DNA of 64,000 nucleotides, from contig NC_003070.9 in assembly GCF_000001735.4 (NCBI RefSeq), positions 6,572,001-6,636,000 of the forward strand. Direction: 5' to 3'. Source of the DNA: Arabidopsis thaliana. Its lineage: Eukaryota; Streptophyta; Magnoliopsida; Brassicales; Brassicaceae. Each line of letters opens with the position of its first letter. Position 1 is the stretch's first letter. Position numbers and translations under genes: made by a program. This document shows, in pieces, positions 1-10,065 of the stretch. The notes beneath the pieces are model-generated. The model ran no database searches, was not told where the DNA came from, and saw only the letters and a list, made by a program, of their open reading frames with translations.

Positions 1-1
1 G

Positions 2-1214
2 AAAGTTGCATGGTCTGAAGTATGTTCTCCAAAACAAGAAGGGGGTTTGGGATTACGCTCGATTGCAGAAGCAAATAAAGTCTGTGTTTTGAAGTTGATT
101 TGGCGCATTCTCTCAGCTAGGCGGTCGCTTTGGGTGGAATTGGTTAAGAAATATCTTATTCGAAGAGGCTCCTTTTGGTTAGTGAAAGAGAATACAACTT
201 GTGGTTCTTGGATATGGAAAAAAATTTTGAAATACAGAGACACAGCAAAGAGTTTCTATCGAGTGGAAGTTAGAAACGGCGAAGCTTCTTCTTTTGGGTT
301 TGACAGATGGAGTGAGATGGGTTGTCTTTATGACAGATTGGGTGCAAGAGGGTGCATTGATTTGGGTAGCCCGATGACTGCTACTGTGGGTGAGGTAATG
401 GCAGGGGCAAGAAGAAGAAAATATCGGGTAGCTATTTTGAATCAAGTCGAAAACGAAATAGTAAAACAGAAGCTCATAAGATCGAATGAGACCGATGTAG
501 CATTATGGAATGGAAAGCATGACCACTATCGAAAAGAGTTTCACACCAAAGAGACGTGGCTGCAGATTCGCACCGCAAAGCTATTGATGGAGAACTACAA
601 CGGAATCTGGTTCAAGCACTCGACTCCGAAGTACTCACTCATCACATGGCTCGTTCAAAAAAATAGAGTAGCTACGGGTGACAAGCTGATTAAGTGGAAC
701 CCGCAAGTAACTCCAAACTGCATTCTCTGTCAACACACTTTGGAGACATGGGATCATTTGTTCTTTATGTGCCCTTACTCATTTCAGGTCTGGACGAAGC
801 TCGCAAAGGGAATCCTCCACGCTAGCTTCACCGCAAACTGGACGGAAACTCTCAAACTGATACATGACAATAGGCTAAGCAAGACGAAGTGTTTCATTGT
901 AGGGTACATATTTCAAAATGCAATCCACTCTCTTTGAAGAGAACGGAACAACCGACGACACAATGAAGAACCATCCCCATGCGAGAGACTGATAAGAGTG
1001 ATCGATAAAATCATTCGGAATCGTTTGAGCACAATTCGGAGTAGCGGAGATATGAAACTTGCAGGAGGTTTGCAAGATTGGTTTGAATCAAGACAAGGAG
1101 AGAAGATTTTTTTGTTTTTGTTTTGAATGATGTCTTTTAAAACAAGTATGTATAAGTTGTAGAACAATTTTTTTTTTTTTAATATAATTTAATATTAAAT
1201 TCAAAAAAAAAAAA
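2..1214 (+). mobile_element. 3' end of a non-LTR retrotransposon (LINE): reverse transcriptase C-terminus plus tail
   Basis: The frame is open from the left window edge, so the element continues to the left. The protein resembles the C-terminal part of plant LINE reverse transcriptases: an early KQEGGLGLRSI-type segment, then a zinc-binding zf-RVT module with ITWL near nt 640, a CILC pair near nt 720 and WDHLFFMCPYS near nt 750. An in-frame TGA at 935-937 stands where the family usually has Trp. The same frame then stays open to a second stop at 1124-1126, reading RERNNRRHNEE just after the first stop, so this is a single nonsense change rather than the natural end. A T-run and a 12-base A-run at 1203-1214 look like the 3' UTR and poly(A) tail. 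No target-site duplication can be checked because the 5' end lies outside the window. It is almost certainly immobile. Confidence 0.85.
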
Positions 1215-1479
1215 CTAATATTTTGTAACTCCCTTTACTCACTTATTATTTTATTTTTCTTACTATTTTGCAGTTCTACAATATTACTAATTGGAATATT
1301 ATGTGAGATTTCATTGGCTATATACTTTTGTTATATAATTTGCACCGGGTTAATACGGTACTACTACTATTCGATCAATAAAGCAAGTAGTTTACCAATT
1401 ATGATACTATATCTAGTTGATTTAGTATTCTTTGTTGATGTATAAATATTACGTTACCACTATTTATCGGGTCTCTCCA

Positions 1480-2189
1480 CCTTAGTTTTCTCTCGCTCCG
1501 GTGATAGTGTGGTTGGATTCCGGCGAGCTTCTCTTGTGGAGGCAAATCACGAGATCTTTTTGGCTCTCTGGTTTGTTCTTTGCGGTTAGAAGTGTTGTGG
1601 TTTGTTATTGGTGGTCAACATCTCTCCTCCATTGGTGGGCTGTAGAGGGTGGCAGCTTCCTCAGCCATGGTTATGGTTTTCCCGTGACCATTTTTCTTCG
1701 TCCCTTCGCCTCGTTTTTGGTTGCTTTTAGGTAGATTTTTGTTGTTTTTGGTGTTGTTGGTGTCGGTTCTTTTTATGTATGCGAGAATATGGGTGCATTG
1801 ATAAGGTTAATAGAGTGTTGAATTTATGGCAGCAAATAGGTCTAAGTGGCATCGCTATCTCATTGAATTAGTGAAAAAGTTCATGATTGCTTAAGTATTT
1901 TTGCGTTAATTCTCGGAGAAGCTATAGACTTTTATCACGAGGTTTTGAGGACAGCTTCAAATAGATATGCTCGTGGCAACTACGATGAGAATTCCGGTTA
2001 TTCGGTCATGTGACAACCACGCAAATTTCTGAGTTTTGCAGGCTCAGAATTGGTATTTCACCTCGTAACTTATCCTTGAATGCCTAGAAGCAAATTGTAA
2101 TGTTGTATTTATTATTTGGAGACTGCTTTAATCAGCTTTTTGTCAAAAGTCAAAAATGATATAAAAATTAATCTTTTGTCAAAAAAAAA
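1480..2189 (+). other. Possible second retroposed fragment with A-rich end
   Basis: The stretch between the LINE and the NAC gene has no supported gene. This part is less AT-rich at its start (about 1485-1740) and becomes AT-rich. It ends in a TTTTGTCAAAAAAAAA tail at about 2173-2189, like the 3' ends of Arabidopsis LINE copies. A reading frame at 1501-1734 (77 codons, Trp and Phe rich) shows no domain I recognise. It could be a 5'-truncated LINE tail or a transcribed relic. No flanking duplication was seen. Confidence 0.3.
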
Positions 2190-2650
2190 TTTTACACCAA
2201 GTCTCAGGTTCGATTTTGCAGATTATTGATGCATAACTTATCGTAATCTATATCGAGTACTATAATTAGGTCACCGTTGTGGTCTCAAATGAAGCAGAAA
2301 GAGTATGTCCATCATATATCATATATGCATAATCGTTTGTCGTGTATCCGAGTGTTGCGAGAAGAGCTGAATGGTAGAATCGTTATCTATAAAAGTTGTT
2401 CGTCATAATCTATATTGCAGGTTATCATCAAAATATTATTAGACGAGATATATCTAGATATGATGTTATAAATGACAGAAAAAGGAGAGAAAAAATCTAA
2501 TTATTTTTAGGGTAATATTAGAAAGTAGAATTGAAAAGAATGTAGTAACTAACCATTGTTAATTTGTATGTGAGTAAATAACCTTATGACGGCATAAGAA
2601 AATACAAAAATATCCTTGCAAGTTGAACCAAAAGCAAGAGTATGAGAATA

Positions 2651-3078
2651 ACATGATATTTATAAAAAAGGTGACATTTTATAATATGTTATGAGAATAA
2701 ATAATGTGTTATATGAAAAACTAGCATGTTGACAGAGAAAGATTTCCAGTTATCACGTGTAATTCGAAAAAGTAACATGATACAAAAGAAAATAATATAC
2801 AATTTAAAAAGAAAACATAACGATGAAGATTCCAAGAAAAAATCAAAATCGAACAAAATAAATAGCACGATATTTATCAAAAAAGTGACATTTTATAATG
2901 TGCTATGAGAATAAATAATTTGTTATATGAAAAAATAGCATGTTATTTGAGAGAGATTTTCAATTATAACGTGTAATTCGAGAAAGTAGCATGGTAAAAA
3001 AGAAAATAACATACAATGTAAAAAGAAAACATAACGACGGAGATTCCAAGAAAGAATCAAAATCGAACAAAATAAAAT
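2651..3078. repeat. Two tandem copies of a 214-bp AT-rich unit
   Basis: Copy 1 spans about 2651-2864 and copy 2 about 2865-3078. Landmarks recur exactly 214 bases apart: GTGACATTTTATAAT at 2671 and 2885, and AATCGAACAAAATAAA at 2847 and 3061. Other shared blocks include TATGAGAATAAATAAT and AAAAAGAAAACATAACGA. The copies differ at scattered positions and lack coding capacity. The duplication looks old. The parent repeat family is unknown to me. Confidence 0.85.
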
Positions 3079-4159
3079 GAGAAATCTTCTGCAAATTGAA
3101 GGAGAGATGATCCGTCAATATAAATAACGTTTAGCAGCCTAGATTTATCGAAAAAGAGACTGATGGTTGTGATGGTGGAAGATGTGGTGGTTGTGGTGGT
3201 GGAAGAAAGAGAGATGAGTGGTGGTTTGTTCGGATTCATCAAAAGTTTTTCGCCATGGAATCATCTAAGTGTTTTGTGTGATTTTGTAAAATAGCGTGTA
3301 ATACATATAAAATTCGATAATGGGTATAAAAATAATTACAAGTGATGAAAGAGAGTGTCCTCTGATACCATAGCTACTTTGTTAATTTTTTTACAATTCA
3401 TAGTTATTTTGTGCATATTCTCTTATTTTTATCTATAAATGATTAAACCAGAAAACATGTCATAACATTTTCTTAATTTGATTTTCAGGAGAATTTATGA
3501 ACTTGCCCATCTTTGTGGGATTTCCCAAAAAGAGGCTTTGAGTTAAAGGTCCTAGGAAAAATAATCAGTAATAGAACATGCTACTAAATATTTTAAAATG
3601 TAAAATGTGAAAAAATACTAATAGATTTCTTACCAAAAAACAGTGGTGCTCTTTTGTTTTTATTGATTTTTTTTTTTAGTGAATTACAGCCCAATAAAGG
3701 AATAGCCACTTCGATAGCTGGGATTACAAAATTTGCCGGAACGCGGAGACATTCCGGCGAAGCTAATCGGGGAAAAGGAAAATCTTTTAAATTATATATT
3801 TTTATTAAAAAATCATCTTCAGTAAAAAAACAATAAAAGGTTTCTATGGAGGAGACATTTTTGAAAAATAGTATTAAAAAGATGCATTTTTTTTTTAAAA
3901 AGTCTTCCTTCAATGTGTGTTTTCAAAATAAATCCAAATATGTATTACATAGTCTTTGAAATACCTAGGAGTCCGATGATGAGAAAATACATATCCTAGA
4001 AATATATATAATTTCGGAAATAAAAGTCTTAAATATGATATACAGTCCTTTTAATTTAACAATTGTGAAGATGTTTAAAAAATTATAATTTTGAATAAAA
4101 TACAAATGATAGTATTAGTGAAGTCGGCGAAGGGGGATTTATCTTTAAACACATTGTAA
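3079..4159. other. Gene-free AT-rich interval, probable repeat remnants
   Basis: This follows directly on the 214-bp tandem repeat. On the minus strand 3057-3242 encodes a Thr/Ser-rich stretch built from a (GGTGGT/TGTGGT)-like run, which looks like low complexity rather than a gene. A patch at about 3680-3780 is richer in G and C (CCGGAACGCGGAGACATTCC) but stands alone. I see no promoter, RNA gene or intact element. Confidence 0.4.
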
Positions 4160-4301
4160 TTGTTATTGTTGCGTATCCGTTGGCAGCAAGAAACAGAAAC
4201 ACAGAGTGAGTCCAAGATCGCTTTAGAGGAACGCTTGAAGAAACCACTGAACATTGATATTAATTATCAAATATTCGAGTTTCTTCTTCCTGCATTCAAA
4301 A

Positions 4302-4830
4302 TTCGTCACCAAGATTGCAATTTTCTTATCATCTTCGAGCGTTCATCTCTGTTAGATTATCACGGTTTGTTTGAAGTCTGTTCTCTCGTGGAAGAAATTG
4401 TCGATCTCTCTGTTATCCAACTCTTTGTCGCGTTTCTTTCAGAATTTCTATATCTGTTGGGTCTCTGTTCTCTACTAGAAGAAATCGTCGATCATTGATT
4501 CAGGTAAGTTCTCGTTCTTTGTTATCCAAGTTTCTGCTTCAAGCATTCATCACCAAGATTCCAATTCGTTATTGGGGTTCTTGCAGAAACTTCTTCGAAC
4601 ATTCATATCTGTTAAGTTTTCACGTCGTTGGGTCTCTCTGTTAATCTGCTAGAAGAAATCTTCGATCATTGATTCATGTAAGTTCTCGTTCTCTCATAAT
4701 CAAGTTTCTTCTTCTTCAGCATATATTCGTCTCTGTTACACTTTCACACCGTTTCTACTGCTAGAAGAAATCATATTCATTACCATGATTCCAATTCTTT
4801 TACTGGGTTTTCTTTTAGAATAATAGATCA
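4302..4830 (+). repeat. Degenerate repeated 5' leader of the NAC gene
   Basis: Three imperfect copies of one block lie just before the NAC start codon. The motif ATTC(G/A)TCACCAAGATTGCAA or its relative occurs near 4302, 4543 and 4777, each time followed by CATTCAT(A)TCTGTTA-like and CTAGAAGAAATC(G/T)TCGATC-like text. Two copies end with nearly the same GATTCA(G/T)GTAAGTTCTCGTTCT, giving two potential splice donors, GT at 4504 and at 4678. Acceptor-like TTGCAG, TTCTTCAG and TTTTAG sequences follow. The block probably makes up alternative non-coding leader exons. Confidence 0.6.
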
Positions 4831-4894
4831 CTGTTTGTTTTTAGAGATCGAGTTTGATGAATTTGGTTTCTCGTTTCTTGGATCAGAAGCAAAA

Positions 4895-5763
4895 ATGTCA
4901 GAGGTGTTAACACGCGGGTTTCGATTTCGCCCAGCTGATGAAGAAGTGACAGACTACCTTATGCGGAAGACACAATCGCCGGAGTTCAGCTGCTTTATCA
5001 AAACCATAGACTTGTACGACAAGGATCCGTGGGTACTTGGGCATGTGAGAGATCCGTGTTACAATCACTATGAATGGTATTACTTTGTTAAGAAAAACCC
5101 CCTCGGGAATGAGTACTTAGATAAGCCTAGATTGAACGGGTTTGAACATCCACGCTTGAAATGGGATGTGTTGAAGCAGATACATGATGCTCTGAGTTCT
5201 GGTCAGAACGTCCCACCAAGTGTCTTTACTTACGGATTCCGATTTCATCCGACTGATCAAGAGCTACTCTCTTTGTACCTCACTCCAAAGGCCCATTCAC
5301 CAGACTTCAGCTGCTTCATAAGAGAGAGAGAGAGCTATATGCCATGGAGCCATGGCTTCTTGAACATGTTAGATCTCCTTTTTACAAGGACAGTGAATGG
5401 TACTACTTTGTGAGAAAGTGTTCGTCTCGTCGTGAAAAGCTGAATTTGATGTTCTACCTCAGGGGCAAGAAGAAAACATGGAGGGTCAATGGTGTTGTTA
5501 CACAAATCATAGATAATGACATAGAGAAAAATGTTCTGGGAACTAAAACAAGATATTCTTTCAATCTCGATGTGGGGCGTGTCCACTCAATGACCGGGTG
5601 GAAAGTAGAAGAATTCCAATTGTCTTCGGATCCTGTTTGGGCGGTTTGCAGACTCACTTACCTGAAAAACGATTCCTGCGTGATTGATGATAGACCAATA
5701 CTTCCGGGAGAAGAGCATCCTAAGCTTGAGTTGCAAGCATTGAAGAATTTACATGAGGTGTAA
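4895..5763 (+). CDS. Tandem NAC-domain protein, frame interrupted at an (AG)7 tract
   Basis: NAC proteins are plant transcription factors. From ATG 4895 the first repeat begins with GFRFRPADEEVTDYLM and has DPWVLGHVRD and EWYYFVKK, but it runs straight to EHPRLKWDVLKQIHDAL, lacking the TGWKV...W..CRL block (subdomains D/E). A second repeat starts at GFRFHPTDQELLSLYL (about nt 5230) and is complete: EPWLLEHVRSPFYKD, EWYYFVRK, GWKVEEFQLS, WAVCRLTY, then GEEHPKLELQALKNLHEV to the stop at 5763. The frame shifts inside the second repeat. Frame 4895 ends shortly after CFIRERES, while the continuation (ELYAMEPWLLEHV) lies one frame away. The change is in AGAGAGAGAGAGAG at 5321-5334. One AG fewer would align the frames, so a 2-nt slippage expansion is likely; an intron here is less convincing. 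The gene ends tail-to-tail with ARR7. It resembles the small NAC protein at At1g19040. Confidence 0.75.
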
Positions 5764-5918
5764 GTCAGTGTGAACCTAACATTTGATTCTTTTCTCTTTT
5801 TTGTTTTGTTTTGTTTAAGCAACATCATGAGTAGTGTGATGACTCTCTCAAACATTGTCTTTCTTGAGGAATATTAACAGAATGGTTTTGCTAAGGTCTT
5901 GGCCTCTATACATATAAT

Positions 5919-7078
5919 TCAAAGTAGAGAAAAAAGGTTTTCAGATTCTGATTTCATTCGTTTTGAACATGAAGAGTCCTTGATAGAAGTATCATCATGA
6001 CTTGATGATGATGTATCACTGTCTTCTTGAAGCTTTCTCTTGTTAGAATGGCTTAAGATTTTGCATTCCTCAGCTTCATTCCTCATTATAAGTTGTTTGA
6101 TTCGCTTTACATCTGCTAGCTTCACCGGTTTCAACAAGAATTCCTCTGCTCCTTCTTTGAGACATCTAAAAACAAGAAGAAGAAGTCGATAAGTTTAGAT
6201 CACAGTGTAGACACAAATATGATCCCATCTGTATCACTACACATTACACAATCAGTACTTACTCTTGTATACGAGGTAAGATGTTCTCAGATGACATAAT
6301 CACTACTGGTACTTCTCTGAATGCTGAAGATTCCTGCACATATCAATGGAGTTTTGTATAAGCAGCATTAAAAAAGCTTTGTTTAAGTCTTTCTCAGATT
6401 GGTAAATCCATTATTATTGTTATTACCTTAATCTTTTTAAGGAGATCATATCCTGAAAGTCCTGGCATTGAGTAATCCGTCACTATCAAATTCACCTTCA
6501 AATCCTGTTATGATGAAAATCACAAACAAAATCAAATCTTAATACCAAAACACATAAATCACTAACTAGACTAGTTCATTTCTAAATCTCATTTGATCAT
6601 AAAGACAAGAAGAAGCAATAGCCAAAGCCAAAGTTGCAAAGGTTTCACTCCTTCGGTCTTTCCTAAATATACAAGAGTTCTTCTCAGTAGATAGCAAAAG
6701 AGGGAAGATTTATTCTTAATTACCTTAAGATTAGAAGCCCCTTTGCCTCCATCTAAGCCAAGATACTGCAAAGCCCTAGTTCCACTCTCTACAGTCGTCA
6801 CTGAAATAACAAAAAAAAAAAGACACTTGTAACTAAAAAACAGAGGAGAGTTTGTTAATGAAGAAGAAAAACAGAGGAGAGTTAAAACCAACAAAAACAG
6901 AGCAGAAAAAGATTGGTTTTGAGTTTTTACCTTTACAAGAAGAGATTCTAAGCAACCTCTCGATGACTTTACGATCCACAATACTATCATCGACGGCAAG
7001 AACATGCAACTCCGGAGTAGTAACAGTCAAATCTCCACCGGCGGGAATCTCCATCCTCATGACCTCACCAACCGCCAT
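5919..7078 (-). CDS. ARR7: Type-A response regulator ARR7
   Basis: This is a cytokinin-induced type-A two-component response regulator, a negative feedback component acting by a receiver domain without a DNA-binding output domain. Five coding exons on the minus strand: 6931-7078, 6724-6800, 6427-6504, 6263-6333, 5919-6165. All introns are GT-AG and all phases agree. The protein starts [19 protein letters not shown]. The receiver shows the acidic pair in [19 protein letters not shown], the phospho-acceptor Asp in [18 protein letters not shown], the conserved Ser/Thr region in [10 protein letters not shown] and the Lys in [16 protein letters not shown] Ser/Asp-rich tail follows, ending SENLFSLL. 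Total length is about 206 residues, as known for ARR7. The start at 7078 is preferred over an in-frame ATG two codons upstream because it gives the known N-terminus. Two AAGATCTT palindromes lie upstream. Confidence 0.97.
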
Positions 7079-7281
7079 TGTCAAACTCAGAATAAAAAAG
7101 AGAGCAGATTGGTTCCAAGAAGAGGAAAGCTTTGGATTGAAGACAAAGGAAATGAATGTGATAAAATGAAAGAAGAAGAAGTTAGGTTAGGTGACATAAA
7201 TAAGAAGGGAGAGGTGGTGGGGTTTAATAAGTACTAGTATAGTAGATAGAGAGAGATTTGGAAGATCGGATCTTGCGGGGT

Positions 7282-7431
7282 AAGATCTTTGAAGAGGAAA
7301 CAAAATCTTAAAAATGGGTCAAGTGTTGATGTTATGTGTTTGGGAAGTGTCAGAAAACACAAATAATCAAATGTGTCTTCAAAGGTCAAAATCTTTGGGC
7401 ACCGAATCTTTTTTAAGATTTCAAAGATCTT
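7282..7431 (-). promoter_or_regulatory. Cluster of type-B ARR binding-like motifs upstream of ARR7
   Basis: Two perfect AAGATCTT palindromes occur at 7282-7289 and 7424-7431, about 200 and 350 bases before the ARR7 start codon. GAATCTTTTTTAAGATTTC lies between them at about 7404-7422. Type-B ARRs are known to bind (A/G)GAT(C/T) cores, and AAGAT(C/T)TT is the extended cytokinin-response motif. Motif matches are seen directly; function is inferred from ARR7 being a known primary cytokinin target. Confidence 0.55.
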
Positions 7432-7859
7432 TGTTTGGTCTGTTTCTTTCAATCCGACAGCGACTACTCCCTCGTGACCTGGAACTTTCCTTCTGCTTTT
7501 AGTAATTTTATTTTAGTTTTACCTCTCTCTCTCTTCTTTTTTCTTTTTCTTTGCCAAGTCGGCTACTACTTTGCATTTTACTTACATATCAATCAATGAT
7601 CTAAAACCGGTGGTTATTGCTCAATTAATCTACTTCTATATTCATTTTAACTTCAACATTGTATTTTGTATTTTCCTATACACGTGATTCGTTTATACTC
7701 TACTAAATTTTATTTATGTGTAATGGTATGATGGTGATACTAATACAATTTAATCCTCTTGTTGTCTTTTTTTTTTTCTTTTTTAATTTGGGTAAGAAGT
7801 ATTTTACAAGGTTATCTTAATTTAATTTTCTTTACGTCAGTAAGGGTTATTATTTTATT

Positions 7860-8470
7860 TAAAGACAAAAGGGACATTTTTTATTTTTTATTGTCATCGT
7901 TTTCAGTTGAGTTTCCTTTATTAAATTGATTGAATTTTGTATGCAATAAAGGCACTCTGTTTAGTGGACCATTGTGTGTGATTTGTGAGTCTCTTTTGCT
8001 TTTGGACAAAATCTTGAGAGAAAAATATGGACAAAGTATTGCGGGTGGATCCTTTTGTCTCAATCATAACATCTTCTAAACGAATTGCAAGAGGACTAAG
8101 GCAATAGTACATGTTATTTGGTTTCAAATCAATTAAAAAACGTATATTATACGATCCCTAAATAAGTGTCAAACATGAAATTCCTAAATTAAATTGGAGA
8201 AATAATACCAGGACAACAGCCATATCATATAAGGATCTCTTTGCAGATTTAAAAGGTTTTTTTTTTTATTTTGCAACAAAAGGGAATAGTTTTGTCATCA
8301 TTTCATTTAAGTTGTTTAGTGATTTTTTTTAGTTGACCATCATTGTGTGATTTTGTGAGTCCTTTTTGGACAAAATCTGGAGAGAGTAAAATCTTCAAAA
8401 GTTGTGGAGGAGGATCCTTTATAGTTTGTAACATCTTTTAGCCGATTGTGAGAGGACATTGACAAAAACA
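7860..8470. repeat. Old degenerate tandem duplication (~370-bp period)
   Basis: Two diverged copies share the order: AAAAGGGA, GTCATC, TTTAGTGG/TTTAGTGA, GACCAT...TTGTGTG, GATTTTGTGAGTC, TTGGACAAAATCTTGAGAGA or TGGACAAAATCTGGAGAGA, GGATCCTTT, AACATCTT, and GAGAGGAC or CAAGAGGAC. The GGACC/TGACC landmark lies near 7965 and 8334. No coding frame is conserved between them. The rest of 7500-7860 is AT-rich without visible features. Confidence 0.55.
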
Positions 8471-10065
8471 TTTTGTAAAGAAAACTGGTTTCTTAGCATT
8501 AATTTAGAATCTAGCAAACTTTTTGTAACGATTTGATAGATATCTACAAATATCAATGTTGAGATCTACAAGAATCTAGCAAAAACATGATGGTCTTCAC
8601 ACCTAACACTTACGAAAAACATTATTTTGAAAAAAAAAAAAAGAGTCAGTCATTTGAAGAGAAAATTATTACAATGTTGATCCACATGTCTAAACATTTG
8701 ATGATCGTGCCAAACAAAACATTGGTGATAAGAACATTACTGAAAGGAAAAGGAAAAAACCATCAATATGTTTCACATTTTCTTATTTTCATTGCAATTT
8801 ATATATGGAACAAACTTGCTTTCAAATGTTTTTTTCCACCTAGATTTTAATGTCTTATGTTTCAAGTTATCAAGATCTTTGCATACATTTTGAATAATAA
8901 AATAAACAAATCAAGAGACAGTCATCCATTTGCTCCGTACCTAAGATTTATGAAAAGAAAATCCTAAATCCAATTTAAAAAAACGAACCACAACCACCAA
9001 AGTCTTTCATGTATTCAGTTATTTTTTAGAAGTCAATAATTTGATTTTAAACATAAACGAACAGTTCCTGAATAATAGAAACGGACTATTGATGATATAG
9101 TCACGATAGCTACAAGAGGAGAAAAAACACTATAGTCATAACAACGCTAAAATATATATAAAAGTGTTCTCCGTTTGTTGGTTTCGTAATAAATAATGCT
9201 TCATCATATAGTCACGTACTGATTTGTTTACAAAGTTTGCTTACAATCTCAAGATACGATGACCAAAATACCAAAGATATTACTAGTTATTTTTCAAGAC
9301 TAATATTATTATCGTATATAAATATACTGTTTTTCTCATAACAACATTATTTTCAGCTCATTGTTAACATGCTTATATGTGACAGTAATATATACACAAA
9401 TTGATACAATATTTTTGTCAAACTTTAATTTTATGACTTATCACATAGAACAGTATTGATTTGTCTATATGCGTCCAGTGCGATAATAATCAAGTTTGAC
9501 TCTAAGGTATAATCAACTGGGAAAAAATTAGTTCCACTAAAACAAGAAAATATGACTCGCTTCCACATCATCAACCGGTACCAACTACCAAAGAGGAGAT
9601 ATTTGAAAACCAAAGTGTTAATAAAATCGTTTAGTCATCGAACAAATCAGAGACTACGAATAAAGTTAAACATCAAATTGGACTACGAGGATTCTCTTTA
9701 TATAGGTAACGACTTCTATATTATTAAATATCGAGGCATGGTCTGAGTAAAGTTGTCCTGATATGCGAGAGACATTGTCTCGAGACCAGATCGAAGTAAG
9801 CGAGGAGATCCAAGACTTGCTTGGAAAAGTTTGTCCTGTTTTGGTAGGACTATGTTTCTTTTTGTAAGACACATATACAAATACATCCGCGAGTATGATC
9901 AAAATCCAGGCACATATATACACTTGGGCGAAACACATATGTCGTCATAAACACTGCATATTCAATAGATAGTCATAGTAGACACTTAACAATCCACAAG
10001 TAGTGCATTATTGATTAAATATTTAGTAGTAGATACTTCAAATAAAATCCACAAAATAACTGGTT
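8471..10065. other. Intergenic, no supported gene
   Basis: AT-rich DNA between the duplication and the 3' end of the DUF626 gene. Short open frames at 8587-8850, 9431-9613, 9552-9746 and 9666-9938 have no recognisable domain, no codon bias and no splice context. I see no RNA gene or transposon end. Confidence 0.5.

Noticed and set aside
3057-3242. Minus-strand Thr-rich frame
   Set aside because: Encoded by a (TGG/GGT) low-complexity run in repeat-rich DNA, without family resemblance.
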